DNA of 53,585 nucleotides from an uncultured Pelagibacteraceae bacterium (GCA_902570125.1 CACFXK010000008.1:1-53585); one strand, 5' to 3'. Positions 26,031 through 35,762 are shown, numbered from the stretch's first letter. The notes: generated from the sequence alone by a model not told the origin. Translations and numbers: made by a program.

Positions 26031-28319
26031 TTAACTTGTTTTTTTATATTTAATCACACCAGCTGAGTAAGCTGCAACAGAAGCTAAATCTAATATTTCA
26101 GAGGTAGAAGATCTTAGAGGTGCGATTTCTATTGGTTGAGCAAGACCTATTAATAGTGGGCCAATAACTTTAGCACCACCCAATGTTTTCATAATTTTAT
26201 TGGAAATTGCTGCACTATGTTGACCAGGCATTATTAAAATATTAGCATTACCCACAATCTCTGAAAATGGATAAAGTTCAGAGTATTCCTTATTTAGCGC
26301 AACATCTGGCTGCATATCACCATCAAACTTAAAATCTACTCTTCTCTTTTTTAATATTTCTACAGCATCTCTAATATGTTTTGTTCTACTGGTTATAGGT
26401 TGACCAAAGGTTGAGTGAGATAAAAAAGCTACCTTTGGATCAAATCCGAATAATCTCGAAACTCTTGCTGATGATATAGCTATATCAGCTAATTCTTCAG
26501 AAGAAGGATACTCATTAACTGATGTATCACCAATAAATATAGTTTTACCTTTACTTACCACCATATTTAATCCAAACATTATTTCTCCTTTTCTAGGAGG
26601 GATTACTTTTTTAATTTTTTCAAGTGATTGAGAATATCTTCTAGTATTACCTGTTACCATTGCATCTGCATCACCACACTCAACCATACATGATGACCAA
26701 ATAACTCTGTCATTTCTAATCATTCTATCACAATCTCTCTCAAGTAAACCTTGATTTCTATGCAATTTTTTAAACAGAAATTTTGCATATTTTGCTCTTA
26801 ATTTTTTATTGGTAGAATTTACGATTTTTATATCTAGGTTTTCTCCATAACCAATTTCTTTTAGTCTTTGTTTAACAACATTATCTTTTGCAACAATTAT
26901 CGGAGTTCCTAGACCATCATTTTTAAATGCAATTGCAGCCTTAAGTGTATTTTCATCTTCACCATCTGCAAATACAACAGTTTTTTGATTTTTTTTGACT
27001 TTAGAATTTATCCCTTGAAGAATAGTTACTGATGGATCCAATCTTTGTTTTAATTGTTCAGAGTATAAGTTAAAGTTTTCGATTTTTTTTCTAGCCACTC
27101 CACTTTTTATTGCAGCTTTTGCCACCGCTACTGGGATTACACTTATTAATCTTGGGTCAAAGGTAGATGGAATAATGTAATCTTTACCATATCTGGGTCT
27201 ATCCCCCCCCATAGCTGCAGTTACTTCATCTGGAACTCTTTCTCTAGCTAATTTAGCAATCGCATTAGCTGCAGAAATTTTCATTTCTTCATTTATTGTT
27301 TTTGCTCTTACGTCAAGCGCTCCTCTGAATATATAGGGAAAACCTATTAAATTATTAACCTGGTTTGCATAATCTGATCTACCAGTTGCTATAATTGCGT
27401 CTTTTCTAATCTTATAAACTTCCTCTGGTAAAATTTCTGGATCTGGGTTAGCGCAAGCAAATATAATTGGGTTTTTTGCCATATCTTTAATCATTTCTTT
27501 TTTTAGGATACCTGCTGATGATAGTCCTAAAAAAACATCTGCATTTTTTAATGCATCACTTAGAGTTAAAGCTTTTGTTTTTTTTGCATATTTTGATTTC
27601 CACTTATTTAATCCTTTTCTGTCTAAATTAATTACACCCTTGCTATCAATCATTGTTAAATTTTGTTTTTTTACTCCTAATTTCATAAAAAGATCTGAGC
27701 AAGCCATAGCAGATGCTCCTGCACCATTTACAACAACTTTTATTTTAGAAATTATTTTTTTAGTAATATGTATTGAATTAATGAGTGCTGCTGATGTTAT
27801 AATTGCTGTTCCATGTTGGTCATCATGAAATACCGGTATATCAAGTATTTTTTTTAGATTTTCCTCAATTATAAAACAATCTGGGGCAGCAATATCCTCA
27901 AGATTGATACCTCCAAAACTTACAGCAAAATTTTTTATGCTATTCACTATTTCTTCAGGATCTTTACTATCAATTTCTAAATCAATAGCATCTATATCTG
28001 CAAATCTTTTAAATAATACCGCTTTACCTTCCATTACAGGTTTTGATGCAATTGCTCCTAAGTTACCTAACCCTAAAATTGCAGATCCATTACTTATCAC
28101 TGCAACTAAATTTCCTTTGGTAGTATAATCATATGCTAGCTCTGGATTTTTAAAAATTTCTTTAACTGGAACTGCTACACCTGGAGAGTAAGCTAAAGCT
28201 AAGTCTCTCTTTGATGTCATCGGTTTTGAGGAATTTATCTCAATCTTGCCAGATTTATTTGAATTGTGAAATTCAAGAGCCTCTTTATCTGAATAATGTT
28301 CAATTTTGTTTTTTTTCAT
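26031..28319 (-). CDS. maeB: NADP-dependent malic enzyme with phosphotransacetylase domain
   Basis: The frame opens at 28394, but the first 25 codons are a hydrophobic artefact and reach into the intergenic space. ATG 28317-28319 (MKKNKIEHYSDKEALEFH) is the family N terminus and gives 762 residues. The N-terminal malic enzyme part includes LAYSPGVAVPV, NGSAILGLGNLG and FHDDQHGTAI. The C-terminal ~320 residues match the phosphate acetyltransferase fold (VVFADGEDENTLKAA, MVTGNTRRYSQSL) but act as a regulatory domain in known homologues. It makes pyruvate, CO2 and NADPH from malate. Confidence 0.97.
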   Translation of the reverse strand: MKKNKIEHYSDKEALEFHNSNKSGKIEINSSKPMTSKRDLALAYSPGVAVPVKEIFKNPELAYDYTTKGNLVAVISNGSAILGLGNLGAIASKPVMEGKAVLFKRFADIDAIDLEIDSKDPEEIVNSIKNFAVSFGGINLEDIAAPDCFIIEENLKKILDIPVFHDDQHGTAIITSAALINSIHITKKIISKIKVVVNGAGASAMACSDLFMKLGVKKQNLTMIDSKGVINLDRKGLNKWKSKYAKKTKALTLSDALKNADVFLGLSSAGILKKEMIKDMAKNPIIFACANPDPEILPEEVYKIRKDAIIATGRSDYANQVNNLIGFPYIFRGALDVRAKTINEEMKISAANAIAKLARERVPDEVTAAMGGDRPRYGKDYIIPSTFDPRLISVIPVAVAKAAIKSGVARKKIENFNLYSEQLKQRLDPSVTILQGINSKVKKNQKTVVFADGEDENTLKAAIAFKNDGLGTPIIVAKDNVVKQRLKEIGYGENLDIKIVNSTNKKLRAKYAKFLFKKLHRNQGLLERDCDRMIRNDRVIWSSCMVECGDADAMVTGNTRRYSQSLEKIKKVIPPRKGEIMFGLNMVVSKGKTIFIGDTSVNEYPSSEELADIAISSARVSRLFGFDPKVAFLSHSTFGQPITSRTKHIRDAVEILKKRRVDFKFDGDMQPDVALNKEYSELYPFSEIVGNANILIMPGQHSAAISNKIMKTLGGAKVIGPLLIGLAQPIEIAPLRSSTSEILDLASVAAYSAGVIKYKKTS

Positions 28320-28368
28320 TAGGTAAATTAAATATACTATTAAGGTAAATTTAAGACTAATATGATTT

Positions 28369-29898
28369 ATGAACCTCATTAAGTCAACAAGCACATTTAG
28401 TTTATTTGTTTTGTTAAGTAGGATTCTTGGTTACATAAGAGATTTTTTCATAGCAATATACCTTGGTTCGGGACCTTTAGCAGATGCTTTTTTTGTAGCC
28501 TTTAGAATTCCAAATACTTTTAGAAGATTATTTTCAGAGGGAACTTTTAATGCTGCATTTGTTCCCTCTTATTCCTCAGAGCTTCTTAAAACAAAAAAAA
28601 ATGCAAGCTCTTTTGCAAGTACAATTTTTAATTTATTGTTATTAGGCCTGTTCTTTACGATCTTAATAATTGAAATATTTATGCCAGCTTTTATTAAAAT
28701 AATTGCACCAGGATTTTCAAATGATCCAGAAAAATTAAATATTGCAATTGACCTAACTAGAATTACATTTCCTTTTTTATTTTTTATTAGTCTTGCATCT
28801 TTTTTTTCAGCAATTTTAAACTCACATAATAAATTTGCTGCCACAGCTGCAGCACCAATAATTCTGAATATATTGTTAATAATTTGTTTACTATATGCTG
28901 AAAATTTAAATGATAATTTGGTTTATTACTTATCTTACACTGTTACGATTGCAGGGCTCCTACAATTTATTTTTTTATTAATATTTGTAAAAAAATATTT
29001 TGTAATAAAAATAAACTTTAATTTTAAAATTAACGATAAAGTTAAAAACTTTTTTAGTAAACTTTTACCAAGCATATTTTCATCAGGTGTAACCCAAATA
29101 AATATCTTAGTTGGAACAATTATTGCTTCATTTCAAGCAAGTGCTGTTTCATATTTATATTATGCAGATAGAATTTATCAGATAAATCTAGCAATAGCTG
29201 GTATTGCTATAGGTACTGTGATACTTCCAAACTTAAGTCGACATATTAAAAGTAATAACTCGTTAAAAACGAGAGAATTACAAAATAAAGCTTTAGAATT
29301 GAGTTTATTTTTAAGTTTACCGGCATCACTTGCTCTAATCGTCGGCTCAGAGCAAATAACATCTGCTTTATTTGGATATGGTTCTTTCGACAAGGTAAGT
29401 GTAAGTAATTCTGCAAAAGCCTTGTTCTATTTTTCTTTTGGGCTTCCAGCATTTTCTTTGATCAAAATATTTTCAACTTTTTTGTTTGCAAGAAATGATA
29501 CTAAAACACCATTTAAATATTCTTTGATTTCTGTAATTTTAAATATCACAATTAGTTTGATGTTTTTTTCAAAGGTTGGATTCATTATAATACCAATCGC
29601 AACCACTATCTCATCATGGTTTAATGGAATTATCTTATTAGTCTTTGTAATTAATAAAAATTACTTTAAATTTAGTTCAAATTTTATTATTCAGATATCA
29701 AAAATTATTTTCTCAAATATAATTGCAATCTTCATATTTTATTTTTTAATAAATCTTTTAGAAAGCTCATTAGTCTATGTAAATAATTATAAATTTATTT
29801 TTATTGTTTTGATTGTTTTATCAACTTTTGTTTCATACATTGCAATTTCAATTATTATAAAAGCCTTTAAAATTTCAGATATTAATTTAAAGTATTAA
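28369..29898 (+). CDS. murJ: Lipid II flippase MurJ
   Basis: 509 residues, polytopic with about 14 hydrophobic segments. The N terminus LFVLLSRILGYIRDFFIAIYLGSGPLADAF and FRIPNTFRRLFSEGTFNAAFVPSYS are the MurJ/MviN signatures, including conserved Arg residues in the cavity. It flips the peptidoglycan precursor lipid II across the inner membrane. Divergent from maeB (49 nt) and followed by trpS after 3 nt, so murJ-trpS is likely co-transcribed. Confidence 0.97.
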   Translation: MNLIKSTSTFSLFVLLSRILGYIRDFFIAIYLGSGPLADAFFVAFRIPNTFRRLFSEGTFNAAFVPSYSSELLKTKKNASSFASTIFNLLLLGLFFTILIIEIFMPAFIKIIAPGFSNDPEKLNIAIDLTRITFPFLFFISLASFFSAILNSHNKFAATAAAPIILNILLIICLLYAENLNDNLVYYLSYTVTIAGLLQFIFLLIFVKKYFVIKINFNFKINDKVKNFFSKLLPSIFSSGVTQINILVGTIIASFQASAVSYLYYADRIYQINLAIAGIAIGTVILPNLSRHIKSNNSLKTRELQNKALELSLFLSLPASLALIVGSEQITSALFGYGSFDKVSVSNSAKALFYFSFGLPAFSLIKIFSTFLFARNDTKTPFKYSLISVILNITISLMFFSKVGFIIIPIATTISSWFNGIILLVFVINKNYFKFSSNFIIQISKIIFSNIIAIFIFYFLINLLESSLVYVNNYKFIFIVLIVLSTFVSYIAISIIIKAFKISDINLKY

Positions 29899-29901
29899 AA
29901 A

Positions 29902-30903
29902 ATGTCCAAAAAAATATTTTCTGGTGTTCAGCCTACTGGCAATCTACATTTAGGTAACTACCTTGGGGCTATTAAAAATTTTGTAGATTTAAATAATGAT
30001 AATCAAAATGAATGTATTTTTTGTGTTGTAGATTTACATGCAATAACTGTTAAGCAAGATAAAGATCAATTAAAGAATAATATTCGTGAAACAACCGCAA
30101 CATTTATTGCAAGTGGTATTGATCCAAGTAAAAGTATTATTTTTAATCAATCAAAAGTTCATGCACATGCAGAGGGCTCATGGATTTTGAGTTGTATGGC
30201 TCCAATGGGTTGGCTTAATAGAATGACACAATTTAAAGAAAAAGCTGGAAAGGATAAGGAAAAGGCTTCAGTTGGTTTGTATATTTATCCTATATTAATG
30301 GCTAGTGATATATTACTTTATGATGCTACGCATGTACCTGTTGGAGAAGATCAGAAACAACATTTAGAATTAACAAGAGACATAGCTCACAAATTTAATA
30401 AAGATTTTGACTGTGTAGATTTTTTAAGGGTTCCAGAACCATTAATAAAAAAAGATTTTTCAAGAATAATGAGTTTAAAAGACGGTTTAAAAAAAATGAG
30501 TAAATCAGATCCATCAGATCTTAGTAGAATTAACTTAACCGATACAAAAGACGAAATTATAAATAAAATTAAAAAAGCTAAAACAGACTCTTTTTCTCTT
30601 CCTTATGAAGAGCACAAATTAAAAGATAGGCCAGAAGCTGAAAATTTACTTGGAATATATTCTAGTATTTTAAATCAAACTTTAGATAAAACTTTAGAGG
30701 AATTTGGGGGAAAAAATTTTTCAGATCTAAAAAGTCAATTAGCTGAAGTTTTATCAAGTAAAATTTCCCCAATTTCTGATGAGATTAAAAAATTGATCAA
30801 TGATCAAAATTATTTAGACAAAGTTCTTGCAGAAGGTGCAAATAAGGCTGAAGAAATTGCAGGAAAAAAAATAAAAGAAATGAAGAAAATAATAGGATTT
30901 TAA
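29902..30903 (+). CDS. trpS: Tryptophanyl-tRNA synthetase
   Basis: 333 residues, standard bacterial class I TrpRS. The HIGH-type motif is in SGVQPTGNLHLGNYLGAIKN near the start, LMASDILLYDATHVPVGEDQ in the middle, and KKMSKSDPSDLS carries the KMSKS loop. It charges tRNA-Trp. It starts 3 nt after murJ. An AT-only inverted repeat (AATTCTT/AAGAATT) follows the stop but lacks a T tract. Confidence 0.98.
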   Translation: MSKKIFSGVQPTGNLHLGNYLGAIKNFVDLNNDNQNECIFCVVDLHAITVKQDKDQLKNNIRETTATFIASGIDPSKSIIFNQSKVHAHAEGSWILSCMAPMGWLNRMTQFKEKAGKDKEKASVGLYIYPILMASDILLYDATHVPVGEDQKQHLELTRDIAHKFNKDFDCVDFLRVPEPLIKKDFSRIMSLKDGLKKMSKSDPSDLSRINLTDTKDEIINKIKKAKTDSFSLPYEEHKLKDRPEAENLLGIYSSILNQTLDKTLEEFGGKNFSDLKSQLAEVLSSKISPISDEIKKLINDQNYLDKVLAEGANKAEEIAGKKIKEMKKIIGF

Positions 30904-30941
30904 ATTCTTTAAATTTAAGAATTAATGGCTATATAAGAAGT

Positions 30942-31484
30942 ATGTTTATTCAAACTCAAGAAACTCCAAACCCAAATTCTCTTAAATTCCTTCCAGGTAA
31001 AAGGGTATCAAACGATGGGCCTTATGAATTTTTAAATGTGAACCAAACAGAAATTCCTTTATTAAAAAATATTTTATCAATTAATGGCGTTACAGGAATA
31101 TTTTTGAGTGAAGATTTTCTATCAATTAATAAAATTCAAGATGAAAAATGGGAAAATATAAAGCATATTGTTATTTCACATTTAAATGAATTCTATGATG
31201 AAGGTAATGAGTTTATTATAAATAAAAAGACAGAATTAACCGATAGTAATGATTATGGTGAAATTGAAAATAAAATTATTAAAATACTAGAAACTAAAAT
31301 TAGGCCAGCTGTAGCGAGAGATGGTGGAGACATAACATTTAAAGAATTTAAAGATGGAAAAGTTACAGTTATGTTAAAAGGTAGCTGTTCAGGATGTCCA
31401 TCTTCAACATTAACTTTAAAACAAGGTGTCCAAAACTTACTTTGTCATTATATCCCAGAAGTTAAAGAAGTTTTAGCTGTATAA
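30942..31484 (+). CDS. NfuA/NifU-like Fe-S cluster scaffold protein
   Basis: 180 residues. The N-terminal Nfu_N domain (MFIQTQETPNPNSLKFLPG) is followed by a C-terminal NifU-type domain (IRPAVARDGGDITFKEF) with the CxxC cluster ligand pair in GSCSGCPSSTLTLKQGVQNLL. It holds and delivers a 4Fe-4S cluster, for example to MiaB and other radical-SAM or Fe-S proteins. miaB lies about 3 kb downstream in the same direction. Common alphaproteobacterial position upstream of tsaB/fur. Confidence 0.95.
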   Translation: MFIQTQETPNPNSLKFLPGKRVSNDGPYEFLNVNQTEIPLLKNILSINGVTGIFLSEDFLSINKIQDEKWENIKHIVISHLNEFYDEGNEFIINKKTELTDSNDYGEIENKIIKILETKIRPAVARDGGDITFKEFKDGKVTVMLKGSCSGCPSSTLTLKQGVQNLLCHYIPEVKEVLAV

Positions 31485-31517
31485 TATCTGTTCTATCAAT
31501 TATAAGAATTTATAGAC

Positions 31518-32600
31518 ATGAAATATAAAAATTTAAAAAAAAAACAAGATAATAGTAATCTTAATTTTTTTAAAACATTACTAACAAGTCTAATTATAAT
31601 ACTTATATTTTCAGTTTTGCCATACACACTCAGTCTTATGAAAATTAATCTAAAATCAAACGAAGTTGTTTTTAATTCTTCAAAACAACATTTTGATGAA
31701 ATATTAGAAAAACAGAAAAAAAAAAATAAAATAATCAAAGGCTCAATTAAAGACAGATTTACATGGAATATTTTTGACGATATTGATGTTTTTGGAAAGA
31801 ATGAAGAAGATGAGGACCCCCAAAGATTGAGTGCCTCAACAATTGAGGAATTATTTAGAGATAATGGATATAATCTTGATACTGTTAAAAAAACTAAATT
31901 AGTTAATGCAGGTAATCAATTAACAAAACTTCCTAAAGAGCTTAAAAATATTGAAAGTCCAAAAAAAAGAAAAAAACTATTTATTAAAATTGTATTGCCA
32001 CTAATCATTGAGGAAAACCTCAAAATAAGATTTGATCGAAAAAAACTTTTTGAAATTTTAAATAAAAATAATACCTCACAACGTGATAAAGCATGGCTTG
32101 AACTAAAATTTAAGCAGTATGGTGTTAAAACTAATGATTTAGCAAAACTTAAAATAAGAATGGATGAAATTCCTGTTTCGCTAGCAATAGCTCAAGCTGC
32201 TAAAGAAACTGGTTGGGGAAGCTCCAGGTTTGCGCAAGAAGGTAATGCATTATTTGGGCAGTGGACATGGTCTGGTGAAGGTATAAAGCCTTTAGAAGTT
32301 GAAAAAGACAAAAAACATAAAGTTGCGAAGTTTAAAATTTTGAAAGCTTCTGTAAGAGCTTACCAAAGAAATTTAAATACACATCCAAGCTATAAAGAAT
32401 TTAGAATTGAACGAGCAATTCAAAGAGATAATGATGAAAAGTTAGATAGTTTAAAACTAGTTAATTTTTTAGAAAAATATGCTGAAACAGGTAAAGAATA
32501 TACAGAAGTTCTTAAAAAAATTATTAATCAGAATTCTTTAACTGATTTTGATGATGTAGATATTTTACCAACAAGTTTAAAAATGAAGAATCTAATTTAG
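31518..32600 (+). CDS. Bax-like glucosaminidase domain protein (peptidoglycan hydrolase)
   Basis: 360 residues. One N-terminal membrane anchor (LLTSLIIILIFSVLPYTLSL, about residues 21-40), a charged linker, then a mannosyl-glycoprotein endo-beta-N-acetylglucosaminidase domain. It has the segment SLAIAQAAKETGWGSSRFA, whose Glu is the likely catalytic acid, and NALFGQWTWSGEG plus SVRAYQRNLNTHPSYKEFR. Similar to E. coli Bax. Likely cleaves peptidoglycan glycan strands from the periplasmic face. Its 3' end overlaps the convergent polysaccharide deacetylase gene by 9 nt. Confidence 0.87.
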   Translation: MKYKNLKKKQDNSNLNFFKTLLTSLIIILIFSVLPYTLSLMKINLKSNEVVFNSSKQHFDEILEKQKKKNKIIKGSIKDRFTWNIFDDIDVFGKNEEDEDPQRLSASTIEELFRDNGYNLDTVKKTKLVNAGNQLTKLPKELKNIESPKKRKKLFIKIVLPLIIEENLKIRFDRKKLFEILNKNNTSQRDKAWLELKFKQYGVKTNDLAKLKIRMDEIPVSLAIAQAAKETGWGSSRFAQEGNALFGQWTWSGEGIKPLEVEKDKKHKVAKFKILKASVRAYQRNLNTHPSYKEFRIERAIQRDNDEKLDSLKLVNFLEKYAETGKEYTEVLKKIINQNSLTDFDDVDILPTSLKMKNLI

Positions 32601-33644
32601 AGTAAATTGAGTTCCGAACCATCTCCATCCATCTTGATCTTGCATTGAACAATTAATTCTCCCTCTTCTTGGTAAAAATTTTTCAGTAAATATAACTTCA
32701 ATTTTATTTTTTTTATAATTTAGTTTAGAGTTTTTCCAATCACCACCTTCATTCGAAAAGCAATTTATTTTATTAATTTTAGGTTGATCATTAAAAAATT
32801 CTATTACTAGTTTAGGTGGATTGTTAGTATCTTCCAAAAATTTTTCTTCTGGAGTTATGACTTTATATTGAATTGGCAAAAGATTAATTAAAAATTTAAA
32901 TCTTTCAAGGTCTCCATATTTCTCATTTATTGGAAATCTAGGTAACTCATATTTATCTTTATTTAAATCTATAACTCCTGAATGTTGACCAAAAGCATAG
33001 TCAAATTTTTCAGTAATAAATTTTTTTTGTTCTAAACTATACTCGCCGAATGGATATGAAAAAAACTTAGAATTATAGCCAAGATTTTTCTCAAATATTT
33101 TTACTGATTTAAGAATATCTTTTTTAAATTTTTCAAAATTATATTTTACTAAGTATTCATGTGAATGTGAGTGATTTCCTATAAATACAAAATCTTCATT
33201 TGATATGTCTATAATTTCATCCCAATTCATATAACCTTGATTACCTACAGCTTCTGTTGAAACAAATAAAATGAAAGGGATCTTGTCTTTTTTTAGAATT
33301 GGCCATGCATTTAAATAAAAAGAAGAGAATGCATCATCAATAGTAAGTAAAATTTTTTTTTCTTCACTTACTTTATTAAATTCTATTTCAAAGTTTTTCG
33401 GATTTAAAAAAGAGAAATTATTTTCTCTGATAATATTTAAATGTTCTTGAAATACGTCAATTTTTATATTGGTAGAAGGATATTTATTTTCTTCAAATCT
33501 ATGATACATCAAGGCTAAAATTCCCTTTTCTTTAGGTTCATATTTTTTGTTTACAGGGTCTGCGTAAGCATTTAAAAAAAATAAGAAAATAATGATAAAT
33601 TTAATAATTGATGCGGCTAATGAAGAAATTGTTTTTGTGATCAT
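32592..33644 (-). CDS. Exported polysaccharide deacetylase-like protein
   Basis: Predicted 350 residues from ATG 33644. The frame reaches 33671, but upstream codons are antisense to tsaB. The hydrophobic signal (IIKFIIIFLFFLNAYA, then DP) is clear. The NodB-type fold shows LALMYHRFEENKYPS, LLTIDDAFSSFY with the metal Asp pair, FIGNHSHSHEYL with metal His residues, and FFSYPFGEYS. It probably deacetylates an envelope polysaccharide. The true start is uncertain: an ATT at 33606-33608 would give the most compact signal peptide. Either choice overlaps the divergent tsaB start. Confidence 0.82.
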   Translation of the reverse strand: MITKTISSLAASIIKFIIIFLFFLNAYADPVNKKYEPKEKGILALMYHRFEENKYPSTNIKIDVFQEHLNIIRENNFSFLNPKNFEIEFNKVSEEKKILLTIDDAFSSFYLNAWPILKKDKIPFILFVSTEAVGNQGYMNWDEIIDISNEDFVFIGNHSHSHEYLVKYNFEKFKKDILKSVKIFEKNLGYNSKFFSYPFGEYSLEQKKFITEKFDYAFGQHSGVIDLNKDKYELPRFPINEKYGDLERFKFLINLLPIQYKVITPEEKFLEDTNNPPKLVIEFFNDQPKINKINCFSNEGGDWKNSKLNYKKNKIEVIFTEKFLPRRGRINCSMQDQDGWRWFGTQFTLN

Positions 33645-33957
33645 TGCTGATAAACAATCATATACTAGCAAACATATAAACAGTAGAGAAAACTTTGATA
33701 ATTTTATGAAACTACTTTTGAAATTTTTGAATATAAAAAAAATTAAAATAAGCGATATTCATAGAATATTTATCAACGTAGGACCTGGTAAATTTACCAG
33801 TCTTAGAATTTCTTTATCAGTGGCTAAAGCTATTTGTTTGGTAAATAGTGCGTTTTTAATTGGATTTAAATCACATGATTTAATTAATAAAAATTATAAA
33901 AATTTAATAAAATTAGACAAAAATAAAAGTTTGATAAAACCTGTATATTCAAGTTAG
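33592..33957 (+). CDS. tsaB: TsaB-like protein, short form (tRNA t6A synthesis)
   Basis: 121 residues. MINLIIDAANEEIVFVII and NVGPGKFTSLRISLSVAKAICLVNSAFLIGFKS correspond to the N-terminal actin-like domain of TsaB (family motif GPGSFTGLRIG). The end IKPVYSS resembles the family C-terminal P-x-Y. Typical TsaB has about 220 residues; here most of the C-terminal subdomain is missing. TsaB is the non-catalytic partner of TsaD, so a minimal version could still bridge TsaD and TsaE. rimI, often next, is absent; fur follows after 8 nt. Decay to a non-functional remnant is the alternative. Confidence 0.78.
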   Translation: MINLIIDAANEEIVFVIIADKQSYTSKHINSRENFDNFMKLLLKFLNIKKIKISDIHRIFINVGPGKFTSLRISLSVAKAICLVNSAFLIGFKSHDLINKNYKNLIKLDKNKSLIKPVYSS

Positions 33958-33965
33958 AATAAACC

Positions 33966-34394
33966 ATGTCTGAAACTATTGAACAAATTTGCCTGAAGAA
34001 AGGTGTCAAACTTACCGATCAAAGAAAAATAATTGCTAAAGTTTTATCTGAATCAAAAGAAGTTTATGGTGAGTCCGATCATCCTGATGTTGATGAATTA
34101 TATCAAAGAGTTTCTAAGCTAGACTCAAAGATAAGTATTGCTACAGTTTATAGAACAGTTAAGCTTTTTGAGGAATCTGGCATATTGACTAAGCACGATT
34201 TTAAAGGTGGAAAAGCAAGGTATGAAACATTGGTTGAAAGTCATCACGATCATCTTATTGATATTAAATCGGGAGAAATTATTGAGTTTGTTGACGAAGA
34301 AATAGAAAAACTACAAAAAAAAGTTGCAGATAAGTATGGATATAACTTAGTAGATCATAAATTAGAGCTTTACGGAATTAAAAAAAGCAAATGA
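33966..34394 (+). CDS. fur: Fur/Mur family metalloregulator
   Basis: 142 residues. The winged-helix part (KLTDQRKIIAKVLSES, SIATVYRTVKLFEESGIL) is followed by metal-binding ESHHDHLIDIKSGEIIEFVDEEIE. In alphaproteobacteria the Fur at this locus (before miaB) is often a Mn-responsive Mur or general metal repressor. The Cys-x2-Cys structural zinc site is not present. It is distinct from the Irr-like paralogue at 50107. Whether Fe or Mn is sensed cannot be told. Confidence 0.93.
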   Translation: MSETIEQICLKKGVKLTDQRKIIAKVLSESKEVYGESDHPDVDELYQRVSKLDSKISIATVYRTVKLFEESGILTKHDFKGGKARYETLVESHHDHLIDIKSGEIIEFVDEEIEKLQKKVADKYGYNLVDHKLELYGIKKSK

Positions 34395-34426
34395 TAGGGA
34401 CTTCTGAATTTTTTAAAAGTTAAAAT

Positions 34427-35761
34427 ATGCTGAATGGAAAAATCTTCATAAAAACTTTTGGTTGTCAAATGAACGAGTATGATTCTAATAGAATCTATGA
34501 CTCTGTAAGTAAGTTGGGTTTTATAAAGACCACAAATCAATCAAATGCGGATTGTTATATTTTAAATACGTGTCACATACGTGATAAAGCTAAAGAAAAA
34601 GTTTACCATGAAATTGGTAGAGTTAAAAAATTATATAGAGATAAAAAAAAACCAATAATGGTAGTTGCAGGTTGTGTTGCACAGGCTGAAAATGAAGAAA
34701 TGGTGAAGAGGGAGCCATATATAGATATTATATTAGGCCCTCAATCATATCACAAAGTTAATGAATTGATAAAAAATCATATTGCAAATTTAAAACAAGA
34801 GGAAACAGAATTCGATACTATTTCAAAGTTTGGATATTTTGATCAAATAAAAAACAATGATAACAAAATATCTGCTTTCTTAACTATTCAAGAGGGATGC
34901 GATAAGTTTTGTCATTTTTGTGTAGTACCTTATACAAGAGGACCTGAGTATTCTAGACCATTTAATAAAATCATAGCAGAAGCAGAACAATTAATAGAAA
35001 ACGGTGCAAAAGAAATTACATTTCTTGGTCAAAATGTTAATGCTTACTCATATAAAGAAAATTTTAAAGAGTTTAGAATATCTAATCTAATAAAACATTT
35101 AGATCAATTTTCAGAATTGGAAAGAATAAGATATACGACTTCGCATCCAAGGGATATGACAGACGATTTAATTGATTGTTATTCTTATAGTAATAAATTA
35201 ATGCCATTCGTTCATTTACCCATTCAAAGTGGTTCAAATAAGATGTTAGAGTTAATGAACAGAAAACATACTGTTGATGATTATTTAAAAGTTTATGAAA
35301 GATTAAAGAAAATCAATGCAGAGATAGAATTTTCTAGCGATTTTATTATTGGTTATCCTGGTGAAACTCAAAAGGATTTTGAAGACACATTTGAACTTAT
35401 AAAAAAAATTAAATTTATAAATTCTTTTTCTTTTATTTTTAGTCCTAGACCTGGAACAAAAGCCGCAAAATTAGAAATGATTGAAAAAAATATAGCTAAA
35501 GAGAGACTGACATTAATTCAAGAGGAATTATTTAATAATCAAATAGAAATTAATAAATCATTGGAAAATACTACAATTAATGTACTTGTTGAAAATAAGA
35601 TGGAAAAACAAAATAAATTATTTGGCAGAAATAAATATATTTCACCTGTAATTTTTGATGGAAATGAAAATCTTATTGGCAAAGTTGTAAAAGTAAAAGT
35701 TCAAATCAGTAATCAGAATACCTTATTTGGTTTATTAGATAAAAAAATGGAAGCTGCTTAA
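34427..35761 (+). CDS. miaB: tRNA-2-methylthio-N6-dimethylallyladenosine synthase MiaB
   Basis: 444 residues. The N-terminal UPF0004 domain has three Cys (FGCQMNEYDS, NTCHIRDKA, VAGCVAQ). The radical-SAM cluster motif is CDKFCHFCVVPYTRG, and a C-terminal TRAM domain follows. It methylthiolates ms2i6A37 of tRNAs and uses two 4Fe-4S clusters. The radical SAM core also shows GQNVNAYSY and PIQSGSNKMLELMNR. It is 1 nt upstream of phoH, which starts with TTG. Confidence 0.98.
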   Translation: MLNGKIFIKTFGCQMNEYDSNRIYDSVSKLGFIKTTNQSNADCYILNTCHIRDKAKEKVYHEIGRVKKLYRDKKKPIMVVAGCVAQAENEEMVKREPYIDIILGPQSYHKVNELIKNHIANLKQEETEFDTISKFGYFDQIKNNDNKISAFLTIQEGCDKFCHFCVVPYTRGPEYSRPFNKIIAEAEQLIENGAKEITFLGQNVNAYSYKENFKEFRISNLIKHLDQFSELERIRYTTSHPRDMTDDLIDCYSYSNKLMPFVHLPIQSGSNKMLELMNRKHTVDDYLKVYERLKKINAEIEFSSDFIIGYPGETQKDFEDTFELIKKIKFINSFSFIFSPRPGTKAAKLEMIEKNIAKERLTLIQEELFNNQIEINKSLENTTINVLVENKMEKQNKLFGRNKYISPVIFDGNENLIGKVVKVKVQISNQNTLFGLLDKKMEAA

Positions 35762-35762
35762 A

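Noticed and set aside
26031..28394. N-terminal extension of malic enzyme to 28394
   Set aside because: The extra 25 residues are hydrophobic without homology, and the family N terminus MKKNKIEHYS starts at 28319.
30903..30923. AT-only inverted repeat after trpS as a terminator
   Set aside because: No G/C in the stem core beyond one pair per arm, and no T tract; expected by chance in such DNA.
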